64,000 nucleotides of DNA from Bacteroidales bacterium (lineage in GTDB: Bacteria > Bacteroidota > Bacteroidia > Bacteroidales > Prolixibacteraceae), in assembly GCA_012729335.1 (NCBI GenBank), contig JAAYDJ010000016.1:1-64000 (forward strand), in the 5' to 3' direction. The stretch's first letter is position 1; every line of letters begins with the position of its first letter. Of this stretch, positions 26,169-35,099 are shown in pieces. The notes beneath the pieces are model-generated. The model had not been told where the DNA came from, did no database searches, and saw only the letters and a program-made list of their open reading frames with translations. The position numbers and the translations under genes were made by a program.

Positions 26169-27470
26169 TCAGACCCCCAGCATGATTTCCGCGGGATCCT
26201 TGCCCCCGAGGGCCATCATACGCGGATTCTCAATCAACTCCTTGACCCTGACCAGAAAACCTACCGAATCTTTTCCATCAATGATCCGGTGGTCGTAACT
26301 CAGGGCAATGTACATCATGGGGCGGATTTCAACCTTTCCCCTGACAGCCACAGGCCGCTCCACAATGTTATGCATGCCCAGTATGGCCGACTGCGGCGGA
26401 TTGATAATGGGTGTGGACAACAGGGAGCCGAAGACCCCCCCGTTGGTGATGGTGAAGGTTCCTCCGGAAAGCTCTTCCACGGAGATCTTCTTCGTGCGGG
26501 CCTTTTCGGCCAGTTCCTTGATTTCCATTTCGATCTGGGGAATGCTTTTGCTTTCGGCATTGCGGACAACCGGAACCATCAGCCCCTTGGGAGTTTGTAC
26601 TGCAATACCGATGTCGGCAAACCGGGGCATCACGATTTCTTCCCCGTCGATCTGGGCGTTGACCGTGGGGTGGGCCTGTAAAGCCAGGGCGGCTGCCCTG
26701 GTAAAAAAGGACATGAATCCCAGTTTAAGGCCATGCTTTTCCGTGAAACGCTGCTGGAATTCCTTTCTGATCTCCATCACGGCACTCATATCCACTTCGT
26801 TGAAGGTGGTGAGCATGGCCGTTTCATTCTTCACCGAAACGAGTCTTTCGCTGAGGCGGCGGCGCAGGGGAGTCATTCTCTCCCGGATGGTTTCGCGGCT
26901 TCCGGGGTGCAAGGCCTCAGGTGAAGGAGGGGTTATGGTGGCCGCGCTTACACTGCCTGAGGTCAGGAGAGGCTCCTCAGTGCTGAGGTGTCGGGCTACC
27001 TCCTCCACTTCACGGCGGCCGATGCGCTTTAGTCCGTTCAGGAGATCCTCCACCGAAAGGCCATGTTCCTTCATCACCTCGCGGGCCACAGCGGTGATCT
27101 TCAGCCGGGCAGCTTCAGCTGTAAGCGCCGCGGCGGATGCTGTGGGGCTGGAGCTGGTTCCAGTGCCTGCAGAGTCTGCGGAGGCACTTCCGGCCGGTTT
27201 GTGGGCCTCACCCCCGGCAGCCATGTGGACCTCCGCACTGGTGTCTATGGTGCAGGCAAGGGCACCCACCGCCACCGTCTGCCCTTCCCCGGCCATGATC
27301 TTCACTCTACCGGAAGCCCCGGCCACAATGGTCAGGGTGGCCTTGTCGCTTTCCACTTCGGCAATTTCCTGACCCTGACGCACCAGCGCCCCGTCTTCTA
27401 CCATCCACCGGCCTATTTCCACTTCGGTGATCGATTCCCCCGGACTGGGGACATGAATTTCGAGAATCAT
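26169..27470 (-). CDS. sucB: 2-oxoglutarate dehydrogenase E2 (dihydrolipoyl succinyltransferase)
   Basis: E2 core of the 2-oxoglutarate dehydrogenase complex, which transfers the succinyl group from E1 to CoA. 433 residues: lipoyl domain at 1-75 with the lipoylated lysine K43 in ESDKATL, an Ala/Gly/Pro/Ser-rich hinge (~78-125), a peripheral subunit-binding domain ([30 protein letters not shown]), and a C-terminal catalytic domain (~200-433) with the CoA/active-site motif [13 protein letters not shown]. Its ATG overlaps the sucA stop as ATGA, indicating translational coupling. The E3 dihydrolipoamide dehydrogenase is not in the window. Confidence 0.95.
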   Translation of the reverse strand: MILEIHVPSPGESITEVEIGRWMVEDGALVRQGQEIAEVESDKATLTIVAGASGRVKIMAGEGQTVAVGALACTIDTSAEVHMAAGGEAHKPAGSASADSAGTGTSSSPTASAAALTAEAARLKITAVAREVMKEHGLSVEDLLNGLKRIGRREVEEVARHLSTEEPLLTSGSVSAATITPPSPEALHPGSRETIRERMTPLRRRLSERLVSVKNETAMLTTFNEVDMSAVMEIRKEFQQRFTEKHGLKLGFMSFFTRAAALALQAHPTVNAQIDGEEIVMPRFADIGIAVQTPKGLMVPVVRNAESKSIPQIEMEIKELAEKARTKKISVEELSGGTFTITNGGVFGSLLSTPIINPPQSAILGMHNIVERPVAVRGKVEIRPMMYIALSYDHRIIDGKDSVGFLVRVKELIENPRMMALGGKDPAEIMLGV

Positions 27471-30220
27471 GCTTTGTTGCTTTTACAGGTACAATATTCA
27501 TCTGATTCGAAGACGGTATCCAGAATCTTCCGGAGCCGTATTTTGTGCTGTTCCATCAATCCTACGGCGGGACTGGCGCTTTCGGGGCGGGCGACGCCCT
27601 TCCAGCCGAGGTGGCCCAGTTTCCGTTGGATAAAGGGCCAGGCGCCCTGGTTTTCGGGTTCGTCCTGGGCCCAATAGAAGGTGCGGGCTCCCGGATAGCG
27701 GGCGATGACCTCCAGGATCTGTTCTTCAGGAAGAGGATAAATCTGCTCGAGGCGCACCAGTGCTACGCAGTTGACCTCCTCTTCATTACGTCTTTTCAGC
27801 AGGTCATAATAGAGTCGTCCGTTGGTGAAAACCACCCGTTTAACTGCCGCGGGGTCGGCCAGCTGGTCGTCGATCACCTCCCGGAACGTTCCGGAGGCCA
27901 GTTCGTCAAGGGTTGACAGGACCAGGGGATGGCGCAGGAGGCTTTTGGGGGTGAAGACCACCAGGGGCATTCTGAAGGGGCCTCTGACCTGCCGGCGCAG
28001 GAGATGGAAAAGGCTTGCGGGAGTGGTGGGAACGGTCACCTGCATGTTGTTGCGGGCCGCCAGGGTCAGAAAACGTTCCATTCTGGCACTGGAGTGTTCG
28101 GGGCCCTGGCCTTCATACCCATGAGGCAGAAAAAGGGTCAACCCGTTCATCAGTCCCCATTTTTCGGCGGCCGAGGAGACATACTGGTCGATGACAACCT
28201 GGGCCACATTGGTGAAATCGCCAAACTGGGCCTCCCAGATGGTTAGCGCGTCGGGTTGCGCCAGGGCATAGCCGTACTCAAAACCCAGCACGGCATATTC
28301 CGACAGCAGGCTGTTGAAAACCCTGAAGGGGGCCTGTTCCCCGGAAATATGCTGCAGGGGAATGTATTTTCCGTCGGTATCTTCAAGGGTAAAGGCCGCA
28401 TGGCGGTGGGCAAAGGTGCCCCGTTCCGAATCCTGGCCGCTGAGCCTCACCGGATAGCCCTCCTCCAGAAGGGAGGCATAGGCCAGCAACTCACACATCG
28501 CCCAGTCGAGACGGTTATCCCTGATCATCTGCTGCCGGTCCGATATGATCCGGTTTACCTTATTAAAGAATTTCATCTCCGGGGGAAGATGGTTGATCCG
28601 CGCCGCCAATGCCGTCAGCCGGCTGAATGGCACCGCGGTCGCCACCTCAGAACCGGAAAAGAAGTTCACGGGTTTATCGAAGCGACGGTATTCATCTACC
28701 TGAAAATGTCGGATATCCAGCTTCTCTATCTTTTCCGAAGCGAGGTAACAGTTTTCCATTTCCCGGTCAAAAAGACGTATCTCCTCACGGGTCTCCTCCT
28801 CACTCATGATTCCCAGGCTCTGCAGCTTTTCCGCGTAGATATCCCTGGGATTGGGGTGGCTGGCGATGATTTTGTAGAGGGTGGGCTGTGTAAAACGGGG
28901 CTCATCTCCTTCGTTATGGCCATATTTCCGGTAACAGAGAATGTCGATAAAAACATCGGTATGGAATTTCTGCCTGAATTCCATGGCCAGCCTGACGGTA
29001 TAAATCAGGGCTTCCACGTCGTCGCCATTGACATGAAAGACAGGGCTACGGGTCACCTTGGCAATGTCGGTGCAGTAGGTGCTGCTGCGGGCTTCCAGGT
29101 AATTGGTGGTGAAGCCCACCTGGTTGTTGATGACCATGTGGATGGTTCCTCCGGTTTTATACCCGGGAAGCTGCGACATCTGGATGGTCTCATAAACGAT
29201 CCCCTGGGCGGCGATGGCGGCATCGCCATGGATCAGCACCGGTGCCAGCTGGCTGAAATCCCCGCCATAGACGCTGTCGATGCGCGAACGGGCAAAACCC
29301 TCTACCAACCCGCTGACCGTCTCCAGATGCGAAGGATTGGGCATCAGCTTCAGCTTCACCTTCTTACCGCTGTCGGTTTCCACTTCGCTTTCGTACCCCA
29401 GGTGGTACTTGACATCACCCAGGGAAATCTCCTCCACATATTCGGTGCCGTAAAACTCCTTGAAGATATTGCGGTAAGGCTTCTGCATCAGGTTAGCCAG
29501 CACATTAAGTCTTCCCCGGTGGGCCATGCCGATGGTGAACTCCCTGATGCCCAGTTCGGCCCCCTGTTCCACCACCGCATCAAGGGAAGGAATCAGGGTT
29601 TCGCCCCCTTCAAGGGAAAAGCGCTTGGCCCCCACGAACTTCTTGTGGATGTAGTTTTCGAAACCCACGGCCTGCACCAGATGACGGTATATGTGGCGGC
29701 GTGCCTCCGGAGTGAAGGGCATGGCATTGCGGCTGGATTCCATTTTTTCGCGCAGCCAGGCCATCACCTCAGGATGCCGGATATAGACATATTCCACCCC
29801 CACCGAACCACAATAAGTGGCTTCGAGGTGGGCAATGATCTCTTTCAGTTTGGCAGGGCCGATACCGATTTCATTGCCGGCCTGGAACACCCGCTCCAGG
29901 TCGGAGCTTTCCAGGTTGAAATGAGCGATATCCAGCGTCGGGGTGTAGGAGCGGCGACGCCGCACAGGATTGGTTTTGGTGAAGAGGTGTCCCCGCTGAC
30001 GGTAACCGTGAATCAGCTGCATCACCGAGAACTCCTTCAGGACCTCCTCTGAAGCCACCATCCCGGGTTTCTGCGGAAAATGGCGCACCGCCAGATCAAA
30101 ACCCCGGAAGAAATAGGACCAGCTGGCATCCACCGACCCCGGATCTTTCAGCCAGGATTCATACAAATCCCCGACCGCCGCCATGTCCAGGTTCCCGACC
30201 AGATCCGAACTATTCATCAT
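27467..30220 (-). CDS. sucA: 2-oxoglutarate dehydrogenase E1
   Basis: Thiamine-diphosphate-dependent decarboxylase of the TCA-cycle 2-oxoglutarate dehydrogenase complex, ~917 residues. The frame is open 20 codons further upstream, but the paired ATGs at 30220 and 30217 precede the normal N-terminus ([25 protein letters not shown]), so I start at 30220. Conserved blocks: [26 protein letters not shown], the TPP motif [14 protein letters not shown] to [11 protein letters not shown], and [13 protein letters not shown]; the transketolase-like C-terminal half includes [12 protein letters not shown] and [21 protein letters not shown]. Co-transcribed with sucB by a 4-bp overlap. A large open frame on the opposite strand is spurious. 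Confidence 0.95.
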   Translation of the reverse strand: MMNSSDLVGNLDMAAVGDLYESWLKDPGSVDASWSYFFRGFDLAVRHFPQKPGMVASEEVLKEFSVMQLIHGYRQRGHLFTKTNPVRRRRSYTPTLDIAHFNLESSDLERVFQAGNEIGIGPAKLKEIIAHLEATYCGSVGVEYVYIRHPEVMAWLREKMESSRNAMPFTPEARRHIYRHLVQAVGFENYIHKKFVGAKRFSLEGGETLIPSLDAVVEQGAELGIREFTIGMAHRGRLNVLANLMQKPYRNIFKEFYGTEYVEEISLGDVKYHLGYESEVETDSGKKVKLKLMPNPSHLETVSGLVEGFARSRIDSVYGGDFSQLAPVLIHGDAAIAAQGIVYETIQMSQLPGYKTGGTIHMVINNQVGFTTNYLEARSSTYCTDIAKVTRSPVFHVNGDDVEALIYTVRLAMEFRQKFHTDVFIDILCYRKYGHNEGDEPRFTQPTLYKIIASHPNPRDIYAEKLQSLGIMSEEETREEIRLFDREMENCYLASEKIEKLDIRHFQVDEYRRFDKPVNFFSGSEVATAVPFSRLTALAARINHLPPEMKFFNKVNRIISDRQQMIRDNRLDWAMCELLAYASLLEEGYPVRLSGQDSERGTFAHRHAAFTLEDTDGKYIPLQHISGEQAPFRVFNSLLSEYAVLGFEYGYALAQPDALTIWEAQFGDFTNVAQVVIDQYVSSAAEKWGLMNGLTLFLPHGYEGQGPEHSSARMERFLTLAARNNMQVTVPTTPASLFHLLRRQVRGPFRMPLVVFTPKSLLRHPLVLSTLDELASGTFREVIDDQLADPAAVKRVVFTNGRLYYDLLKRRNEEEVNCVALVRLEQIYPLPEEQILEVIARYPGARTFYWAQDEPENQGAWPFIQRKLGHLGWKGVARPESASPAVGLMEQHKIRLRKILDTVFESDEYCTCKSNKA

Positions 30221-30264
30221 GTATTGTGCTTTTAAAAGGTTGGTTCCAAAATAAACAACGCAAA

Positions 30265-30291
30265 GAGGCATGGGATACATCCCATTGCCTC
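30265..30291. promoter_or_regulatory. Palindrome upstream of sucA
   Basis: GAGGCATGGGAT (30265-30276) pairs with ATCCCAT-TGCCTC (30279-30291), 12 bp with one bulged base and a 2-bp centre. It lies 45 bp before the sucA start on the minus strand, so it may be a repressor or activator site for sucAB. Between it and iorB (30292-30481) I see no gene. Confidence 0.45.
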
Positions 30292-30481
30292 CTGCAAATT
30301 AACAATAAAAGCATCCGCTTGTTTAGCCCATGCTCCCTTTTTTCAGGGGTGGTGGCCAAAAAGCGGCTGCTCCCGGAAAGGAACCGGGGAAATGGGGGCG
30401 AACCCGGTCAGATCTGCCCCTGCCCGGGGGGCCGGGGATACCACCGGGAGTAAGGTTATTCACCGACCTGGGACCGGATCC

Positions 30482-31069
30482 TCAGCGGGTATGGGACGCC
30501 TGTGTGAACCCATAGCCTGCTTCGAAAGCCCTGATGTTGGCCTCAATGACGGCCTCCCCCTTACGCTTGAAAATAAAGGCGATAGCCTTCTTCAGGTCAT
30601 CGGGTGGCAGTTGCAGGAAAGGGGTGGCAGCTCCCAGCATGACCATGTTGGAGCCCCGGGGGTTGCCCAGCTCCTTCGCCATGGTGTCGGCATCGAGGAG
30701 AACCGCATGCGGCAGCCTGCCGATCTCCTCCCTGATCAGGTGGAAATCGGGATAGTCAGGGATGTTCTCAAAAACCGTGGAATTGGAGACCAGCCATCCC
30801 CCGGGGGAGAGCCACGGAAGGTAGCGCAGCGACTCCATGGGTTCCACCGAAAGGATCACGTCGGCCTTTCCCAAAGGGATCAGGTCAGATGCCACGGGTT
30901 GGTCTGAGATGCGCAGGTGCGACTGGACGGCCCCGCCCCGCTGGCTCATGCCATGGGTCTCGGCCTGTTTGAGGTACATCCCCCTTTCGACGGCTGCCGC
31001 ACCTATGGTGGCCGCAATCGACAGGATCCCCTGTCCGCCTACCCCTGCAAGTATAATATCTGTCTTCAT
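30482..31069 (-). CDS. iorB: Indolepyruvate:ferredoxin oxidoreductase, beta subunit
   Basis: 195-residue gamma-type domain subunit of the 2-oxoacid:ferredoxin oxidoreductase superfamily. With IorA it oxidatively decarboxylates aryl pyruvates made by transamination of aromatic amino acids to aryl-acetyl-CoA, reducing ferredoxin. The signature DIILAGVGGQGILSIA and QAETHGMSQRGGAV is typical of IorB. It lies 27 bp downstream of iorA in the same operon. Broader substrate use, such as phenylacetyl-CoA-linked acyl-CoA synthesis, is possible. Confidence 0.93.
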   Translation of the reverse strand: MKTDIILAGVGGQGILSIAATIGAAAVERGMYLKQAETHGMSQRGGAVQSHLRISDQPVASDLIPLGKADVILSVEPMESLRYLPWLSPGGWLVSNSTVFENIPDYPDFHLIREEIGRLPHAVLLDADTMAKELGNPRGSNMVMLGAATPFLQLPPDDLKKAIAFIFKRKGEAVIEANIRAFEAGYGFTQASHTR

Positions 31070-31096
31070 CTGTCAAGTTTATAGCGCTGTATGGAT

Positions 31097-32695
31097 TCAG
31101 TTTTTCTTTTCCCGTTTTTCCCTGGCGATTTTCTGGATGCAGGGCCTGCGGGCGATGATCACGGAGACCCCGTTCCAGGCCATCTCCTCTCTGATGACGG
31201 CGACCATTTCGTCGTGGTTTTTTTTCAGGGGGACGACCAGGCGGATATGGGCGGGGTCGACGCCCACGCCGGCGCAGATATCCTCGATGCGGCCCCGGGC
31301 CTGGGAATCCTGGCCGCCGGTCATGGCCACCGCCTCGTTGTCGAGGATGATGACGGTCACATCGCTTTTTTCGACCACGCAGTCGAGGAGCCCGGTGATC
31401 CCCGAATGGGTAAACGTGGAGTCGCCGATGACGGCAAAGGCGGGGCGCCATCCGGCATCGGAAGCCCCCTTGGCCATGGTCACCGATGCCCCCATGTCGA
31501 CGCAGGTATCAATGGAATTGTAAGGCTGAAGGGCCCCCAGGGTGTAACAGCCGATATCGGAGAAGACCCTTCCGTGGCCCACTTCTTCGAGGGCTTCATT
31601 CAGGGCGGTGTAGACATCCTGGTGGCCGCACCCCTGACAGAGGGCCGGCGGCCGGTTGGCAACCACACCGGGCACCGGCAGACCTGCTTTCACTTCCCGG
31701 CCCAGGGCCCGCGCCACATGGTCGGGATTGAGCTCCCCGGCCCGCGGCAACGCCCCGCTTAAACGCCCCATCACCGGAGTGCCTTTCCCGAAGAAATCGG
31801 TAAGCTGCTCTTCCACAAGGGGAAAACCCTCTTCCAGAACCAGCAGCTCTTCGCATTTGCGGCCCAGCTCCCTGATCCGCTCCTCCGGAAGGGGATATTG
31901 CGACACCTTGAGCACCGGATAGGGACAGCTCCCTCCGGGGTAGTTCTCCATCAAATAGTTATAGGTCAGTCCGCAACAGATGATCCCCAGACTGTAGTCT
32001 TTACCTCCGGTGGTGAAATTCCAGGGGGATTCTTCCGACCGTTTGACCATTTCCGGTTGTTTGGCCAGGAGGGCCTGGTAGTAGCGGCGGGCGAACGCCG
32101 GCAGCAGCAGAAACTGTTTGGGGTTGGCGGGCAGTGCCAGCGCGTTTTCATTTTTCAGGGGGCGCCGTTCCACGCCCGAACGGGAATGGGCCAGTCGGGT
32201 GGTAACCCGCAGGACCACCGGCAGCTTCAGCGCCTCGGAAAGTTCCAGCCCTTCATACACCATGTCGTACGCCTCCTGCTGGTTGGAAGGTTCCAGTACC
32301 GGCACCATTCCGAACTTGCCGTAAAACCGGGAGTCCTGTTCATTCTGCGAGGAGTGCATCGAAGGGTCGTCGGCCACGGCCAGCACCAGCCCCCCGTTGA
32401 TTCCCGTGACACAGGAATTCATGAAGGGATCGGCAGCCACATTGAGCCCCACATGCTTCATGCAGACCAGCGCCCGCTTTCCCGTGTAGGACATCCCCAG
32501 CGCGGCTTCATAGGCCGTTTTCTCATTGACCGACCAACTTCTGTGTATTCCCCGGCTGATCGCCTCGGGATGAACCTGAATATATTCGGTGATTTCGGTG
32601 GAGGGGGTTCCCGGGTAGGCATACACCCCTGAAATGCCCCCGTCGATGGCTCCCTGGGCAATGGCTTCCACGCCCAGCAACAGGTTTTTTTGCAT
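31097..32695 (-). CDS. iorA: Indolepyruvate:ferredoxin oxidoreductase, alpha subunit
   Basis: TPP-binding catalytic subunit, ~532 residues. The frame is open 20 codons upstream, but ATG 32695 gives MQKNLLLGVEAIAQGAIDGG, the normal start, and the promoter lies between. The PP-domain residues YAYPGTPSTEITEY, the cysteine/TPP motif LCQGCGHQDVY and the Mg-TPP motif GDSTFTHSGITGLLD to LDNEAVAMTGGQ are present. The product ends shortly after RRPCIQKIA: the C-terminal pair of [4Fe-4S] clusters found in archaeal IorA (~640 residues) is absent, as in some Bacteroidales versions, so electrons must pass to a separate ferredoxin. The first gene of the iorAB operon. Confidence 0.94.
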   Translation of the reverse strand: MQKNLLLGVEAIAQGAIDGGISGVYAYPGTPSTEITEYIQVHPEAISRGIHRSWSVNEKTAYEAALGMSYTGKRALVCMKHVGLNVAADPFMNSCVTGINGGLVLAVADDPSMHSSQNEQDSRFYGKFGMVPVLEPSNQQEAYDMVYEGLELSEALKLPVVLRVTTRLAHSRSGVERRPLKNENALALPANPKQFLLLPAFARRYYQALLAKQPEMVKRSEESPWNFTTGGKDYSLGIICCGLTYNYLMENYPGGSCPYPVLKVSQYPLPEERIRELGRKCEELLVLEEGFPLVEEQLTDFFGKGTPVMGRLSGALPRAGELNPDHVARALGREVKAGLPVPGVVANRPPALCQGCGHQDVYTALNEALEEVGHGRVFSDIGCYTLGALQPYNSIDTCVDMGASVTMAKGASDAGWRPAFAVIGDSTFTHSGITGLLDCVVEKSDVTVIILDNEAVAMTGGQDSQARGRIEDICAGVGVDPAHIRLVVPLKKNHDEMVAVIREEMAWNGVSVIIARRPCIQKIAREKREKKN

Positions 32696-32724
32696 GAATT
32701 TGAAGTTAAGGTTCTTTAAACGGC

Positions 32725-32755
32725 CAAATATAGCCTTCCCGCCCTTACCAAACAA
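32725..32755 (-). promoter_or_regulatory. Promoter match for iorAB
   Basis: Minus-strand TATATTTG (32732-32725) is a full TAnnTTTG match, and TTG (32755-32753) lies 20 bp upstream, within the usual -33 spacing. The predicted leader is about 20-25 nt. Confidence 0.65.
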
Positions 32756-32764
32756 CCCGAAAAG

Positions 32765-33961
32765 TCATGTTTCGGGGAAAAAGGCCCTGTAGGTTCCCCC
32801 GGTTTCCCTCTGTTCACGCAGATCCCTTTGCTGCTGTTTCCATCTTTCGGCCAATAAGGTGAGGGAACCGTCGGCATGGGCAAAAAACATCCGGTAGGCG
32901 TTGCAAAAGCGGGGTTTCCGCTGGTCGGCGGGATCCTTGATCCGGTCTTTGGTACATCCTCCGTAACATTTGGTGAGCCAGGGGCACCGCCGGCACTCTC
33001 CCGGCAGAAGCGCCTTGGCAGAGGCAAAGGTCTCCTGTTGTTTTGAGTTGAGCATCGAAGAGAGCCTTCCCGTCATCACGTTCCCCAGTTTCCATTTGGG
33101 TTCCACGAAGAAGTCGCAGCTGTAGACATTACCGTTGTGTTCAACCACGAGGTAAGGCCCACAGGTTTTCATCATGGTGCATTCGGGGGGTTCCATGCCC
33201 ACGTAGGCATGAAAGACCGACTCAAAATGGCGCACCGAGGTGGTGGGTTCCCCGTTGCGGAAGTCGGCCGCCCAGAGATCATAGATGCGGCAGAGGAAGC
33301 GGCCGTAATCGGCGGCCGTCACAGAAAAGGAGGCCGCACGGGAAGGATCGAGGGGGTCGGTCTCGACCACCGGAATAAATTGCATCCAGTTGAACCCCAG
33401 TTTCTTATAATAGTTATAAAGCTCGTCGGGGAACTGCACGGAGTAGTCGGTGAGACAGCAGAGGACGTTGACGGCCACTCCCTCCTCCAGGAGCATCAGG
33501 GCGTTTTCCTCCACGCGGTGGTGGGTGCCGGCGCCACCCCGGTCGAGGCGGTAATGGTCATGGATATGGGCCGGCCCATCAAGAGAGATCCCCACCAGCC
33601 AGTCGTATTTCCGCAGGAAACGGGCCCAGTCGCGATTCAGCAGCAGCCCGTTGGTCTGCAGGGCATTGCCCACCACCTGGTTGCGGCCGTACTTGCGCTC
33701 CAGGGCAATCGCACGCTCATAAAAGGAGAGCCCCATCAGCGTGGGCTCCCCGCCCTGCCAGGCAATACTCACCTGACTCCCACCCTGCTGCATCACCTGC
33801 CTGATGAGCTCCTCCTGAACCTCATCGCTCATACGGTGCTGCAAATGCTCTGAAAATAATGCCGCCTTACGCAGGTAAAAACAGTAACTGCAGTGCAGAT
33901 TGCAGTCAGGGCCCGCAGGCTTGACCAGGACTGAAGTGAGGGCTTTCGGTTTTTGCGCCAT
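32765..33961 (-). CDS. Radical SAM/SPASM protein, anaerobic sulfatase-maturating type
   Basis: 398 residues. The frame is open far upstream, but ATG 33961 gives the family N-terminus and fits a promoter just upstream. The radical SAM [4Fe-4S] motif is C20-x3-C24-x2-C27 in CNLHCSYCFYL. The C-terminal SPASM region has CGPYLVVEHNGNVYSCD and CRRCPWLTKCYGGC for two auxiliary clusters. Anaerobic sulfatase-maturating enzymes oxidise an active-site Cys or Ser of sulfatases to formylglycine. The motif QGGEPTLMGLSFYERAI is typical. No sulfatase gene is in the window, so its substrate must be encoded elsewhere or it may modify another peptide. Confidence 0.88.
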   Translation of the reverse strand: MAQKPKALTSVLVKPAGPDCNLHCSYCFYLRKAALFSEHLQHRMSDEVQEELIRQVMQQGGSQVSIAWQGGEPTLMGLSFYERAIALERKYGRNQVVGNALQTNGLLLNRDWARFLRKYDWLVGISLDGPAHIHDHYRLDRGGAGTHHRVEENALMLLEEGVAVNVLCCLTDYSVQFPDELYNYYKKLGFNWMQFIPVVETDPLDPSRAASFSVTAADYGRFLCRIYDLWAADFRNGEPTTSVRHFESVFHAYVGMEPPECTMMKTCGPYLVVEHNGNVYSCDFFVEPKWKLGNVMTGRLSSMLNSKQQETFASAKALLPGECRRCPWLTKCYGGCTKDRIKDPADQRKPRFCNAYRMFFAHADGSLTLLAERWKQQQRDLREQRETGGTYRAFFPET

Positions 33962-33982
33962 GAACCGGGAATTCTTTGTCAA

Positions 33983-34011
33983 CAAACATAGCGAAATTGA
34001 CCCGAAACAAA
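33983..34011 (-). promoter_or_regulatory. Promoter match for the radical SAM gene
   Basis: Minus-strand TATGTTTG (33990-33983) matches TAnnTTTG with TTTG (34011-34008) 17 bp upstream. It supports the ATG at 33961 over the much longer open frame, since the longer frame would start upstream of the promoter. Confidence 0.6.
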
Positions 34012-34234
34012 AAAGCGATTCCCACCGCAGTACCCTGCAATTGTTTATAAAATCACGCCGAAAAGGTGGTCTGTGGGCCATTTTTCCCTTATTTTGGTCC
34101 CTGTCACGGACCAGCGTATGGTGGATCACGAAACCATTGACCCCGGAAACCACAGCCCGTGAACCGGTAACTCCGGAAACAGGTGACGACGGAACCTTTG
34201 ACCCCGGAAATAAAAACAGGAAAATGAGGATGGA

Positions 34235-34957
34235 ATGACCACCCGCAGTCATACAACTGGGAGCCCGCGGCGGCGGCGCAGACTCAAGAAGCCGGTGAGG
34301 AGATTTCTGACGGCGGCAGGGCTATTGCTGGCTGTTGTCATGGTGGTGGGGGTAGCCGGCAGGCTCCTGGAACGCCCCGGGGAGGCCCTTAAAGGCCCCG
34401 GGGGCATCCACTTTTATAAGGATCTGAATGCCGTCCACCTGAAACATGCCCGTGCAGTGGGCATCTCCCCCCTGAAGGGAAAAGATGCGGGGGAGCAGGC
34501 CGCCCAACTGGCCGCAAAGGGAAAACTGGTAGCCGTCAGCGACAACAAGTATTACGTGGTAAACCATCTGACCCATTCCTACCCCTATCTCGTGCCGGAG
34601 GCGGCCCGGGTACTGGAACTCATCGGCAAGCGGTTCCGGGAGAAACTGGAGGAAAAGGATATGGAACCCTACTATTTCAGGGTGACCTCCCTGCTGCGCA
34701 CAGGCGAAAGCCAGCGCCGGCTCAGGGGCAGCAACGGAAATGCCACCAACCAGTCGGCCCACCTCTATGGAACGACCTTCGACATCACCTATAAAAACCT
34801 GGTGCGGAAGAATCTTCTGGGCAGGCGTAAAACCGTCACCGATGCGGCAGCTCTCAGATTGCTGTCGGAAACCATCGGAGAACTCCGCAAGGAGAAAAGG
34901 CTGGTGGTGGTGACCGAAAAACGGGAAGCCTGTTTTCACATTACCGTGTGCAGGTAG
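34235..34957 (+). CDS. DUF5715 protein, M15-like zinc peptidase fold
   Basis: 240 residues with a basic N-terminus (PRRRRRLKKPVRR) and one membrane helix (~24-41), leaving a periplasmic domain. The core NQSAHLYGTTFDITYKN has the S-x-H-x-x-G-x-x-x-D arrangement of M15 D,D-peptidases (VanY/DacA types), giving H176 and D183 as zinc ligands; H235 near the C-terminus (CFHITVC) is a plausible third. The catalytic glutamate expected one or two residues before the last histidine is E231 or another residue; I am unsure. A peptidoglycan D,D- or L,D-carboxypeptidase role is inferred from the motif only. Divergent from the radical SAM gene. Confidence 0.7.
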   Translation: MTTRSHTTGSPRRRRRLKKPVRRFLTAAGLLLAVVMVVGVAGRLLERPGEALKGPGGIHFYKDLNAVHLKHARAVGISPLKGKDAGEQAAQLAAKGKLVAVSDNKYYVVNHLTHSYPYLVPEAARVLELIGKRFREKLEEKDMEPYYFRVTSLLRTGESQRRLRGSNGNATNQSAHLYGTTFDITYKNLVRKNLLGRRKTVTDAAALRLLSETIGELRKEKRLVVVTEKREACFHITVCR

Positions 34958-35086
34958 GGATGCATACGCTCAAAGCATTTTTAATCCCCCGGAACCATAA
35001 CCGGAAAAACCCGTCCGGCACTGCGGAAAGTCATCCCTCCCTGAACAATAAATCGGCTTAATGATGGTTTATTTGAGAGCTCCTGT

Positions 35087-35094
35087 TAGTTTTG
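35087..35094 (+). promoter_or_regulatory. -7 box match directly upstream of the TonB receptor gene
   Basis: TAGTTTTG fits TAnnTTTG and ends 5 bp before the ATG at 35100, the same spacing as at rpe. The implied transcript would be leaderless. The -33 TTG is not evident. Confidence 0.4.
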
Positions 35095-35099
35095 TCCTG

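Noticed and set aside
28256-30052. Long open frame (598 codons) on the plus strand opposite sucA
   Set aside because: It is the mirror of a strongly conserved sucA gene; its composition (H, G, V, Q-rich, no recognisable domain) is what GC-biased codons produce on the opposite strand.
33962-34252. N-terminal extension of the radical SAM gene to 34252
   Set aside because: The added 97 residues cross the predicted promoter and the divergent DUF5715 start, and match no domain; ATG 33961 fits the family.
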